Assembly (NCBI RefSeq): GCF_024679095.1
Contig: NC_066552.1
Location: forward strand, 13,482,923-13,546,922
DNA length: 64,000 nt
Direction of reading: 5' to 3'
DNA from: Eriocheir sinensis
Lineage: Eukaryota; Arthropoda; Malacostraca; Decapoda; Varunidae
Shown here: positions 55,484-64,000 of the stretch, piece by piece
How positions within the stretch are numbered: position 1 is the stretch's first letter
Layout of the letters: each line of letters opens with the position of its first letter
The notes under the pieces: generated by a model
What the model was told of the DNA's origin: nothing
The model's database searches: none
The model's input: the letters and a program-made list of their open reading frames with translations, nothing else
Program-made: the position numbers and the translations under genes

Positions 55484-55993
55484 GTGAGTTGACCCGGTTG
55501 ACCTGACCTTTTTTCCTCGTATAGCTATTTCTGTACTCAATTGACAAGCATTCTTTTTATCATCCCCCCCTCCCCCCCCCCGATTTTTTTTCCCTTCTTC
55601 TTTTTAACTATTTTTGCACTTATTTTTTCCTTTCCTTTCGCGATGTTCTCTACACTCACTCATTTCCAACTTTCACATATACTTATAATTACTTAAACCT
55701 ACTTTTTTGGACTCCTTCACACATATTTCCGTCCTTACTTAAGTCTGGGATTACACTTTCCCCCATTGTTTTATTCGCTTATATTAGCCTCGTACCGTAT
55801 ATCCTTTTTTGTTCCTATTGTTCTTTCTCTCATTCTTTCCTTGTTATATTGTATCCTGTCGAGTGTAATGAAAGAGGTGTCAAAGTTACGATGAGTGTGA
55901 TTATAGTGACGTCGGAAATTATGTGGAAAAGTATAATGGAGATTTATAACGCTGTCTCATTGTGTATATATAAGGTATGGTTGTTCTTTGTAT

Positions 55994-56075
55994 CCTCTCG
56001 TGGTGCAGTGGATAGCGTGCTTAGAGACACGAATCCCGCGGGCCATGGTTCGAATCCCGGCCGCCACGAGGAGCT
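55994..56075 (+). mobile_element. tRNA-like sequence in the Hsp70 5'UTR intron
   Basis: CTCGTGG (55997-56003) pairs perfectly with CCACGAG (56064-56070), enclosing an A-box-like TGCAGTGGATAGCG and a perfect B box, GGTTCGAATCC. The T stem has two mismatches and no proper 5-bp anticodon stem with a 7-nt loop forms, so I call a tRNA-derived SINE head or tRNA pseudogene rather than a tRNA gene. Flanking intron sequence has small (TC)n runs. Confidence 0.5.
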
Positions 56076-56797
56076 ATAACGTATGCCTCTTACGGTATTC
56101 AATCTCTCTCTCTCTCTCTCTCTTCTCATATTTCACTTTCTTCCTCATCATCATCTATTTTCCCTGATCATATCCATCGCTCCAAGCCTCCAATTGTAAT
56201 TCCTCCTCTCTCTCTCTCTCTCTCATTTGCACCATATGAAACAATTACTTAATAGGTCTGGTATATATATATATTTTTTCCTCCTTTTTCGGATTTTTTC
56301 TCTGAGTTAAAAATAAAAAGAGAACGAAAAATAAGTGTAAAGCGAAATAATAACTTGAACTAGAGATGAAAAAAACTATCAGATCGAGGTTTGGTTAATT
56401 GAGTCAGTTCGCCGGAGCGGTCGTGTGCCTGCAGGGGTTGGCGGGACAGACGCGACATTAAAATTAGAACACAATGGCTGGCTGGCTGGACCCCTGACTC
56501 TCGGTTCTGTTTGGAGGGTTGCCATGGCGAGGGTGCTAGGCTGAAGGCGACCCTGCACAAACGTTCCTTCCCTTGCTGTTCCTGTTGCATAATTGACGTA
56601 GTACACCTTTCGGTCTTACGTGTACGCTTTGGGTCTAACTGATGTCGAGGGTGTGTCTGTTTCTTGTTCCTCGGTTAATTCGTAGTAATACTCCCTTGGC
56701 CGTATGAGAAAGTGGTGGGCCTAAAATACGCCTGGATAGAAAGTGAAAGTTGTTCTGTGTATCTTAGTAACGCCGCCTCTCCTCCCCTCTCCCCCAG

Positions 56798-58756
56798 ATG
56801 GCTAAGGCAGTGGGCATCGACCTAGGCACCACCTACTCGTGCGTGGGCGTCTTCCAGCACGGCAAGGTGGAGATCATCGCCAACGACCAGGGCAACAGGA
56901 CCACGCCCTCCTACGTGGCCTTCACCGACACGGAGCGGCTCATCGGGGACGCCGCCAAGAACCAGGTGGCCATGAACCCCAACAACACCGTATTCGACGC
57001 CAAGCGACTCATCGGCAGGAAGTTCGACGACACGACGGTGCAGAGCGACATGAAGCAGTGGCCCTTCACGGTGGTGTCGGAGGGCGGCAAGCCCAAGATC
57101 AGCGTCGAGTACAAGGGCGAGAACAAGAAGTTCTTCCCGGAGGAGATCTCGTCCATGGTGCTCATCAAGATGAAGGAGACGGCCGAGGCGTACCTGGGCG
57201 GCGCCGTCAAGGACGCCGTCGTCACCGTGCCCGCCTACTTCAACGACTCGCAGCGGCAGGCCACCAAGGACGCCGGCACCATCTCCGGCATGAACGTGCT
57301 CAGGATCATCAACGAGCCCACCGCCGCCGCCATCGCCTACGGCCTCGACAAAAAGGTCGGCGGTGAGCGCAACGTTCTCATCTTCGATCTGGGCGGCGGA
57401 ACCTTCGACGTCTCCATCCTGACCATCGAGGACGGCATCTTCGAGGTGAAGTCCACTGCCGGCGACACTCACCTCGGCGGGGAGGACTTCGACAATAGGA
57501 TGGTGAACTTCTTCGTGCAGGAGTTCAAGAGGAAGTACAAGAAGGACTTGGCGACGAACAAGCGAGCCGTCCGCCGCCTCAGGACGGCCTGTGAACGCGC
57601 CAAGAGGACCTTGTCGTCCTCCACGCAGGCCAGCATCGAGATCGACTCCCTGTTTGAAGGCATCGACTTCTACACGTCCGTCACACGCGCCCGCTTCGAG
57701 GAGCTCTGCTCCGACCTGTTCCGCGGGACGCTGGAGCCCGTGGAGAAGTCTCTGCGTGACGCCAAGATGGACAAGGCCCAGATCCACGACATCGTGCTCG
57801 TCGGCGGCTCCACGCGCATCCCCAAGATCCAGAAGCTGCTGCAGGACTTCTTCAACGGCAAGGACCTCAACAAGTCAATCAACCCCGACGAGGCGGTGGC
57901 GTACGGCGCGGCGGTGCAGGCGGCCATCCTGTGCGGCGATAAGTCCGAGGCCGTGCAGGACCTGCTACTGCTGGACGTGACGCCGCTGTCGCTGGGCATC
58001 GAGACTGCGGGCGGCGTGATGACGGCGCTCATCAAGCGGAACACCACCATCCCCACCAAGCAGACGCAGACCTTCACCACCTACTCCGACAACCAGCCCG
58101 GCGTGCTCATCCAGGTGTACGAGGGCGAGCGGGCCATGACGCGCGACAACAACCTGCTCGGAAAGTTCGAGCTGACGGGCATCCCGCCCGCGCCGCGTGG
58201 CGTGCCGCAGATCGAGGTGACCTTCGACATCGACGCCAACGGCATCCTGAATGTGTCCGCCGTGGACAAGAGCACCGGCAAGGAGAACAAGATCACCATC
58301 ACTAACGACAAGGGCCGCCTCAGCAAGGAGGACATCGAGCGCATGGTCAACGAGGCGGAGAAGTACCGCGCCGAGGACGACCTACAGCGGGAGCGCGTCT
58401 CCGCCAAGAACAACCTCGAGTCGTACTGCTTCAACATGAAGTCCACGGTGGACGACGACAAGTTCAAGGACAAGATCCCCGAGAGTGACAGGACGGCCAT
58501 CATCGACAAGTGCAACGATACCATCCAGTGGCTGGACTCCAACCAGCTGGCGGAGAAGGACGAGTACGAACACCGTCAGAAGGAGCTGGAGAAGGTGTGC
58601 AACCCCATCATCACCAAGATGTACGCCGCGGCCGGTGGGGCGCCTGGCGGCGGCATGCCCGGCGGCGGCATGCCCGGCGGCATGCCCGGAGGACCACAGG
58701 GCGCCGCGCCCGGCGGCGGCGGCAGCGGAGGACCCACCATCGAGGAGGTGGACTAA
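56798..58756 (+). CDS. Cytosolic Hsp70/Hsc70 chaperone, 652 aa
   Basis: This ATP-dependent chaperone binds hydrophobic peptides in the cytosol and nucleus with J-domain and nucleotide-exchange partners. The three family signatures are present: IDLGTTYS (residues 7-14), [14 protein letters not shown] (195-208) and [15 protein letters not shown] (332-346). A basic stretch, [17 protein letters not shown], lies at 244-260. The substrate-binding domain follows, then a lid, a Gly-rich tail with GGMPGG repeats (about 616-632), and the terminal EEVD that binds TPR co-chaperones such as Hop and CHIP. The coding region is complete, without introns, strongly GC-rich at third positions, and starts right after a splice acceptor. 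The GGMP tail and 5'UTR intron favour the Hsc70 class; the heat-shock element suggests it may also be inducible. A 321-codon antisense frame is a shadow. Confidence 0.97.
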   Translation: MAKAVGIDLGTTYSCVGVFQHGKVEIIANDQGNRTTPSYVAFTDTERLIGDAAKNQVAMNPNNTVFDAKRLIGRKFDDTTVQSDMKQWPFTVVSEGGKPKISVEYKGENKKFFPEEISSMVLIKMKETAEAYLGGAVKDAVVTVPAYFNDSQRQATKDAGTISGMNVLRIINEPTAAAIAYGLDKKVGGERNVLIFDLGGGTFDVSILTIEDGIFEVKSTAGDTHLGGEDFDNRMVNFFVQEFKRKYKKDLATNKRAVRRLRTACERAKRTLSSSTQASIEIDSLFEGIDFYTSVTRARFEELCSDLFRGTLEPVEKSLRDAKMDKAQIHDIVLVGGSTRIPKIQKLLQDFFNGKDLNKSINPDEAVAYGAAVQAAILCGDKSEAVQDLLLLDVTPLSLGIETAGGVMTALIKRNTTIPTKQTQTFTTYSDNQPGVLIQVYEGERAMTRDNNLLGKFELTGIPPAPRGVPQIEVTFDIDANGILNVSAVDKSTGKENKITITNDKGRLSKEDIERMVNEAEKYRAEDDLQRERVSAKNNLESYCFNMKSTVDDDKFKDKIPESDRTAIIDKCNDTIQWLDSNQLAEKDEYEHRQKELEKVCNPIITKMYAAAGGAPGGGMPGGGMPGGMPGGPQGAAPGGGGSGGPTIEEVD

Positions 58757-58819
58757 GGACACGACAACCACACCGCCAGGGTGAAGACCCGCCCGAAGAC
58801 ACGGCACACACTCAGCACG

Positions 58820-58853
<34 letters not shown>

Positions 58854-58990
58854 CACGGCACACACTCACACTCACTCCACACAGTCACAACACCCACAAT
58901 CAGACAGTAAAGAGAACATACATTTAGTTTTAAGATACCAACAAAGACGTTTATACGAGATTTTATAAAAAAAAAATAAATATATATAAA
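58757..58990 (+). terminator. Hsp70 3'UTR with poly(A) signal at 58975-58980
   Basis: The 3'UTR contains a (CA)n run at 58826-58851. AATAAA at 58975-58980 sits in an A-rich, then AT-rich stretch about 220 nt after the stop. Confidence 0.7.
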
Positions 58991-59177
58991 TTATTACCGC
59001 AATGTTTTAATATCACGGAGAGTACGGATGACGGCTCCTCCTCCTCCTCCTCCTCCTCACCCCCACCACCAACACTTCCTCCACCTCCCTCTCCTCCTCC
59101 TCCCCCCCACCACCAACACTCCTCTTCCTTCCCCCCCCCTCTCTTCCTTATATTAACGCCATCATCATAAGGAGCAT

Positions 59178-59256
<79 letters not shown>

Positions 59257-59534
59257 GGCTGATGATGATGATGATGACCTGGTATTCAGCCCTCACCTGC
59301 CGCTGGGTCACCTGTCCCATCCCCCGCCCACCCCCTGGTCATCAATCATCGTCTTAACACGCGTCACCGACAGGACGAGTGATTAATTGCCTTGGTAGTA
59401 GTAGTAGTAGTAGTAGACATTCCTAACCGCAAAATGAGATTACAGCGTAAAGAAATTGATCATGTGTGTGTGTGTGTGTGTATGTGTGTGTGTGCGCGCG
59501 TGAGGAAGGCGTAGGTGGATGTGTGGGTGTGAGT

Positions 59535-59574
<40 letters not shown>

Positions 59575-59619
59575 ATTTCAAGCAGACTGACGCCACCTGT
59601 TTGACGCTCTGTTAAATGA

Positions 59620-59652
<33 letters not shown>

Positions 59653-60140
59653 AGGCACCTTCAGAGGGTAAAACACCTTTCTGGAGGGCGTTAGAAGAAT
59701 TAAGGTTAGTGGCGGTGGTGGAGGTGGTGATGGTGGTGGAGATGGTGATGGTGGTGGAGGGTGCGAAGGGGAGTTGAGGAGGAGGATGTTATAATCTATT
59801 TTCTTTGGCGTCAAGTCTGAGCTCTTAGCGGGGTGAATGTCACTTCGAAGATATATTGTTTGCTTTTACTTTCGTTCTTCTGCTTAGTACTATTTTTTTT
59901 CTGCTTTACGATTCATCTTTTTCTGTTTTAACGTTTTGTTCCTTTTCTTTCTTTTCCTCATCTCTCCTACATTCATTTTCACGTCGAAGGATATACTGTT
60001 TGCTTTTCCTGTTTTTCTTCTGCTTAGTACTCATTTTTTCTGCTTTTCTATTCATCTTTTCCTATTTTAACGTTTTGTTCCTTTACTTCCTTCTCATCTC
60101 TCCTTCTCTCTCTAATTATCCTCCTTACCTGTCCTCTTTC
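58991..60140. repeat. Microsatellites and a T-rich duplication
   Basis: (CTC)n lies at about 59037-59060, (GA)n at 59181-59253, (GTA)n at 59397-59415, (GT)n at 59464-59575 and (TC)n at about 59622-59652. A GGTGGTGATGGTGGTGGAGA-type run is at 59710-59760. 59870-60090 is a duplicated segment with CTTCTGCTTAGTACT and TTTAACGTTTTGTTCCTTT. No gene. Confidence 0.9.
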
Positions 60141-60144
60141 TCTT

Positions 60145-60570
60145 TCCCTATAGCGCTGGTAGGCTTTCGTGATGGGGCCTACGTATACAAGTCGGCCCCA
60201 GTCGGTTAAGTGGCGCAGGCAAATGTTTTATAGTGGCGCCATCCTGCTTGACTCACGCTGCCCCCTTGGAACTCATCTTTGCTCCTCTCTAGTGATGTTT
60301 AGTGATGCTGCATTAGAGAGATGATCTGTGATGGATGCTGTATTAGGGGGATGAGCTGTAACAAGGGATGCTGTATAAGGGAGATGAGCTGTGATGGATG
60401 TTGTATTAGGGGGATGAGCTGTAACAAGGGATGCTGTATTAGGGGGATGAGTTGTAACAAGGGATGCTGCAGGTGGTCATCAGGACAGCATGTGGGTATT
60501 CTTTGGTCATTCGGCGGGAGTGGGACTCGAACTCGGGACCTCTAGGAGCCGCCTGTATAAGTATTCGAGG
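60145..60570 (-). mobile_element. SINE family B, minus copy with internal tandem expansion
   Basis: On the minus strand the B box CGAGTTCGAGTCCCAC is followed by CCCACATGCTGTCCTGATGA and CCACCT. Then, instead of the normal 28-bp spacer, there are about five units of GCAGCATCCCTTGTTACA plus (A/G)CTCATCCCCCTAATACA (60290-60472). The body resumes with AAAGATGAGTTCCAAGGGGG, CAGC and GGATGGCGCCACTATAAAAC, and ends AAGCCTACCAG. The plus copy at 16971-17257 defines the uninterrupted form. The tRNA-like head is degraded upstream of the B box. Confidence 0.75.
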
Positions 60571-60779
60571 TGGTGATGGTGGTGATAGTGATGATGGTGG
60601 TGGTATCTTGGCTTCGATCTCATTATCTTTACTGGCGAGGATATAATCGAAGTCTATCCCTTTCTCTCTCTACCCTCAAGTACTGCGGTTTTTGTGTTTA
60701 TCGCTCTCTATATAAGTATTAATAGCCATGTGAACCCATAGCGAGGGTCACCTTGACCAACTTGGCAAAACTCAAGATT

Positions 60780-60790
60780 AGAAATTACGT

Positions 60791-60875
<85 letters not shown>

Positions 60876-60949
60876 TTTTTTTGCAATTCTAGATATATAT
60901 ACGGTTTCTTAGTGCAATTTCAGTCAGTTAGTCAGTCAGTCAGTCAGTC

Positions 60950-61031
<82 letters not shown>

Positions 61032-61600
61032 GTAGATATAGATAATCTCTTAGAAAATAAATACGACTGATAAACGATCGAGATAACAAATGACGCAGCT
61101 ACTTAATCCATGGAAGATTATTGAAACTTCCGTCGAGCGATGAATGAGAAGTGAACGAAGATAATGAACTTTTTATATAGACAGTGCACAGAAGAAATAA
61201 GACAAATGGACCAGAAAAGACGAGAGGATATATTGAAAGATATATAAGGTGACGGAGGGATCGAGGGATATGGAAGGAGAGGAAGAAGGGAAAAATGAAT
61301 GACTGAAGGAAGGAGAAGAAGGAAGAATGAAAGGACCAGAAAAGACGAGAGGATATATTGAAAGGTGTAGAAGGTGAAGGAAGGATGGAGGGATATGGAA
61401 GGAGAGGAAGAAGGGAAAAATGAATGACTGAAGGAAGGAGAAGAAGAAAGAATGAAAGGACCAGAAAAGACGAGAGGATATTGAAAGATGTAGAAGGGGA
61501 AGGAAGGATGGAGGGATATGGAAGGAGAGGAAGAAGGGAAAAATGAATGACTGAAGGAAGGAAGGAAGAATGAAGGAATTAAGGAAGGGAGGAAGTATAT
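60780..61600. repeat. (TC)n, (CAGT)n and about 120-bp GA-rich repeats
   Basis: (TC)n lies at 60794-60872 and 60953-61028 with a short (CAGT)n between. 61200-61600 is three units with GGACCAGAAAAGACGAGAGG, ATATATTGAAAG, GGAGGGATATGGAAGGAGAG and GAAAAATGAATGACTGAAGG. Confidence 0.92.
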
Positions 61601-61885
61601 GTTGCTTGGCCCACATATATTCTTGGCTCGAGGTATGCAGGAAGACGGTCACTGAACCACATATGCACATACTTCACCAACATATGACGTGCGTGAGAAA
61701 TTACCATATCCAACTCTATAGCCATTAAACACTGACATCCATTATTCTTGAACGTTATTTTGTAAAGGTTTGTTAATATAAGTATTGTTACTGTAAGTTA
61801 TTGTTTTTATATAGATTATGAGTCCATCCATAATAATTATATATGATGATTTTTATTCTCGAAAACGTAAATATTCGCTTTATTC

Positions 61886-61887
<2 letters not shown>

Positions 61888-61958
<71 letters not shown>

Positions 61959-62200
61959 AAAGAAGAGAAAAAGAAGAGAAAAAGAAGAGAAGAAGAAGAG
62001 AAGAAGTGAAGAAGGAGTGAAGGAAAGAAGGAGAGATGAGGAGAAAATCAGACACCGTGAGCAACTGATCAGTATTGGTACCGGTACCGAGCAGACTGGT
62101 ACCAATACCGAGCAGACTGGTACCAATACCGAGCAGAATGGTACCGATACCGAGAAATCTGGTACCGGTACTGGCCCCGGAGGAAGAAGAAGAGGAGGAG
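61888..62200. repeat. (GA)n and GGTACC-rich repeat, second locus
   Basis: (GA)n at 61888-61955 is followed by AGAAG-rich sequence. At 62078-62175 there are four units of about 24 bp (TGGTACCAATACCGAGCAGAC). The start, CAGTATTGGTACCGGTACCG, matches the locus beside MED1 at 22367. 61601-61887 is unassigned. Confidence 0.8.
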
Positions 62201-62250
62201 GAGGAGGAGGAGGTGCAGACGACCCTAGCCTCGGTTGGCACAGGTGCATA

Positions 62251-62404
62251 ATGTCTCCCCGGCGAGGTATTTCCAGTCTGTTCCTTGCGTCAGTGAGGGC
62301 GAGAGCAGCCCCTTCCATTGGGGGGATGTGTGCCACTCCAAAGAGGGAATACTCAGAGGACTTCCTGCACAAGTGTTACCAAGACCACAAGAAGCTATGG
62401 GAGA
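62251..62404 (+). CDS. Possible first coding exon of an unidentified gene
   Basis: ATG at 62251 opens MSPRRGISSLFLASVRARAA, then PSIGGMCATPKREYSEDFLH and KCYQDHKKLWE, ending at a strong donor AGA/GTGAGT (62404/62405). The first 25-30 residues are rich in Arg, Ser and Ala and lack acidic residues, like a mitochondrial presequence. The frame is also open upstream through a GGA-rich stretch, and a TTGGCACAG acceptor at 62242 makes an internal exon possible. I do not recognise the protein. Later exons, if any, were not found before the window ends, and the donor is followed directly by the 35-bp tail-repeat family. Confidence 0.4.
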
Positions 62405-62449
62405 GTGAGTGTCAACCAGCAACCAAGTCCACCATCACCCACACTAACT

Positions 62450-62557
62450 ATTTCATAATATAGATCAACGCATTTGTGACTGGGAGGGTTTATATCAAGG
62501 GGAATCTTTGGTTCACGGTAAAGCCACAAATTTGGCCCCTCCCAGCTACCGGGTTAA
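62450..62557 (+). repeat. 35-bp tail-repeat family, locus 4 (short)
   Basis: TATTTCATAATATAGATC, GCATTTGTGA, GGGTTTATATCAAGG, CACGGTAAAGCCACAAATTT and GGCCCCTCCCAGCTACCGGG then TTAA (62554-62557). It carries a single 35-bp unit and so shows the unamplified form. Confidence 0.8.
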
Positions 62558-62615
62558 CGTCCACCATCAACCATCAACCATACCTCACCTGGGCCTAATA
62601 TTTTTTCTTACCTGT

Positions 62616-62839
<224 letters not shown>

Positions 62840-62889
62840 TTATCCACATCTCTTTGTTTTTCTTCTTAATAATCCTTACATCACTTTTC

Positions 62890-64000
62890 TAGAGTAGTTT
62901 AGGGCACTTTACTGATGATCTGAATTGATGCTGTGGTTTTCTTACTTCTTTATTATTATTATTATTATTATTATTGTTATTATTATTATTATTATGCTGT
63001 GCTTATTCACCTGTCATGCTTGTCACACCCTGGCAAGCACTCAGCACTTTATTATTTCTATGCTGTTTAAATTCATCTGTCATGCTTGTCACACTGGCCA
63101 ACACTCAGCACTTGTGGGTTTAGAGTAGTTTTAGCACTATACTTATGCTGTGAGATGATCTGTGGTGATGCTGTGGCTACGAAGATATTTTCATTTATTT
63201 ATTTTATTATTTCTATGCTGTTCAAATTCATCTGTCATGCTTGTCACACCCTGGCAAGCACTCAGCACTTTTGGTTTAGAGTAGTTTAGCATCACAGCCC
63301 TTTACTGATGCTGTGAGATGATTTGCGGTGATGCTGTGGTTGTCGAGATCAATTTTTTTTCTTTATTTTGATCATTTTATCTACTTTGTCACTCGATTGC
63401 TCAGTCAAGCATGTAACCTCTCATAATACATAGATGTGTGTTGCCAGGGAAACTATTTCAGCCTTACATAACGGATTGGACACTGTATTGGTCAGCATAC
63501 TTTCCCTGGCAATGCCTATGTATATTTTTAGCCGCATCTCGTGACAGTGAGCGATCACTTTTTAATTAATGGATGTGATGTAATGCCATCCCCTGGCTTT
63601 GAATAGACATAGCTAACTTTACCCTCAGAATACACACACACCCAAGTTACTTTATCTTTAGTAACCGTACACTGCTCTAAGGGCTAATGGATTGGAGATG
63701 AGCACCACAGCCATGCACAGCTGTAGCGTTTGTACCCATCCTTACCTTACCTTTAACCGTGCACTAGACTTGGAGAGATAATTTTTTCATGGGTGTGACG
63801 TAATGGCTCGCTGGAATTTCAAATGGAGTCGTGCTAATCTGGGTCACTTACTATACTTCCCATCTCAGATTTTTTTGACAGGGCTCTGAGATACATATTC
63901 ATTTTACCACTAACACACTAAATAGCTAATGACATTGCTTTTGGCTTGCTGAAATGTCAAATGGAGTTGTGCTAATCTGGGTCACTTACTATACTTCCCA
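62890..64000. repeat. About 150-190-bp repeats to the window end
   Basis: Three units at 62895-63345 contain TTTACTGATGCTGTGAGATG, TGGTGATGCTGTGG, TTCATCTGTCATGCTTGTCA and GCAAGCACTCAGCACTTT, with (ATT)n in the first. 63790-64000 contains two copies of a segment with AAATGGAGT(C/T)GTGCTAATCTG and GGTCACTTACTATACTTCCC, the second cut by the window edge. No gene is seen. Confidence 0.85.

Noticed and set aside
55994..56075. Functional tRNA gene
   Set aside because: The B box and acceptor stem are good, but the anticodon stem does not form and the T stem has two mismatches; similar tRNA-like heads elsewhere are SINEs.
56822..57787. 321-codon antisense frame over Hsp70
   Set aside because: Well-known artefact of GC-rich Hsp70 coding sequence; the sense frame is a complete Hsp70.

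Overview
The window is eukaryotic genomic DNA, most likely from an arthropod and probably a decapod crustacean. This is an inference from the very dense (TC/GA)n and (CA/GT)n microsatellites, short CCTAA runs (the arthropod telomere unit), CR1-like non-LTR retrotransposon remnants, tRNA-like SINEs, and intron-rich genes whose exons translate to arthropod-like proteins. Three genes can be reconstructed with confidence, all on the + strand: MED1 (Mediator subunit 1; 11 coding exons, 22455-32091, 1765 aa), MANBA (GH2 beta-mannosidase; 17 coding exons, 36459-49715, 966 aa), and a cytosolic Hsp70/Hsc70 whose 652-aa coding region has no intron (56798-58756), with a non-coding first exon, a 5'UTR intron and a heat-shock element upstream. 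A possible first coding exon of a fourth gene lies at 62251-62404.

Layout: 1-22 kb is repeat country. It holds a decayed LINE endonuclease fragment (about 950-2140, -), a CR1-like reverse transcriptase pseudogene (8936-10203, +), SINEs, a TTAA-bounded MITE, and many tandem arrays with units of 15, 33, 35, 56, 62, 89, about 129 and about 150 bp. 22.4-33 kb is MED1, with a strong poly(A) signal and a possible alternative 3' exon. 36.4-50.1 kb is MANBA. 50-55 kb is intergenic repeats. 55.2-59 kb is the Hsp70 gene. 59-64 kb is microsatellites, a SINE copy carrying an internal tandem expansion, and the possible exon of the next gene.

The three genes act in unrelated processes: Pol II transcription, lysosomal glycan breakdown and protein folding. 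Nothing suggests an operon-like relationship. The most unusual aspect is where the tandem repeats sit. At several MED1 and MANBA splice junctions the intron carries degenerate tandem copies of the acceptor, sometimes with the first bases of the exon, and the array stops at the real exon. Also notable are a family of loci carrying the same 35-bp tail repeat, short TTAA-flanked fragments of a LINE reverse transcriptase that sit mainly in introns (one with an in-frame 99-bp amplification), and alternative-splicing candidates in MED1 (donor overlapping the stop codon) and MANBA (two in-frame acceptors 174 nt apart).

Exon boundaries were set by hand from GT/GC-AG sites, reading-frame continuity across every junction, and remembered similarity to human MED1, MANBA and Hsp70. 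No search or alignment was run.
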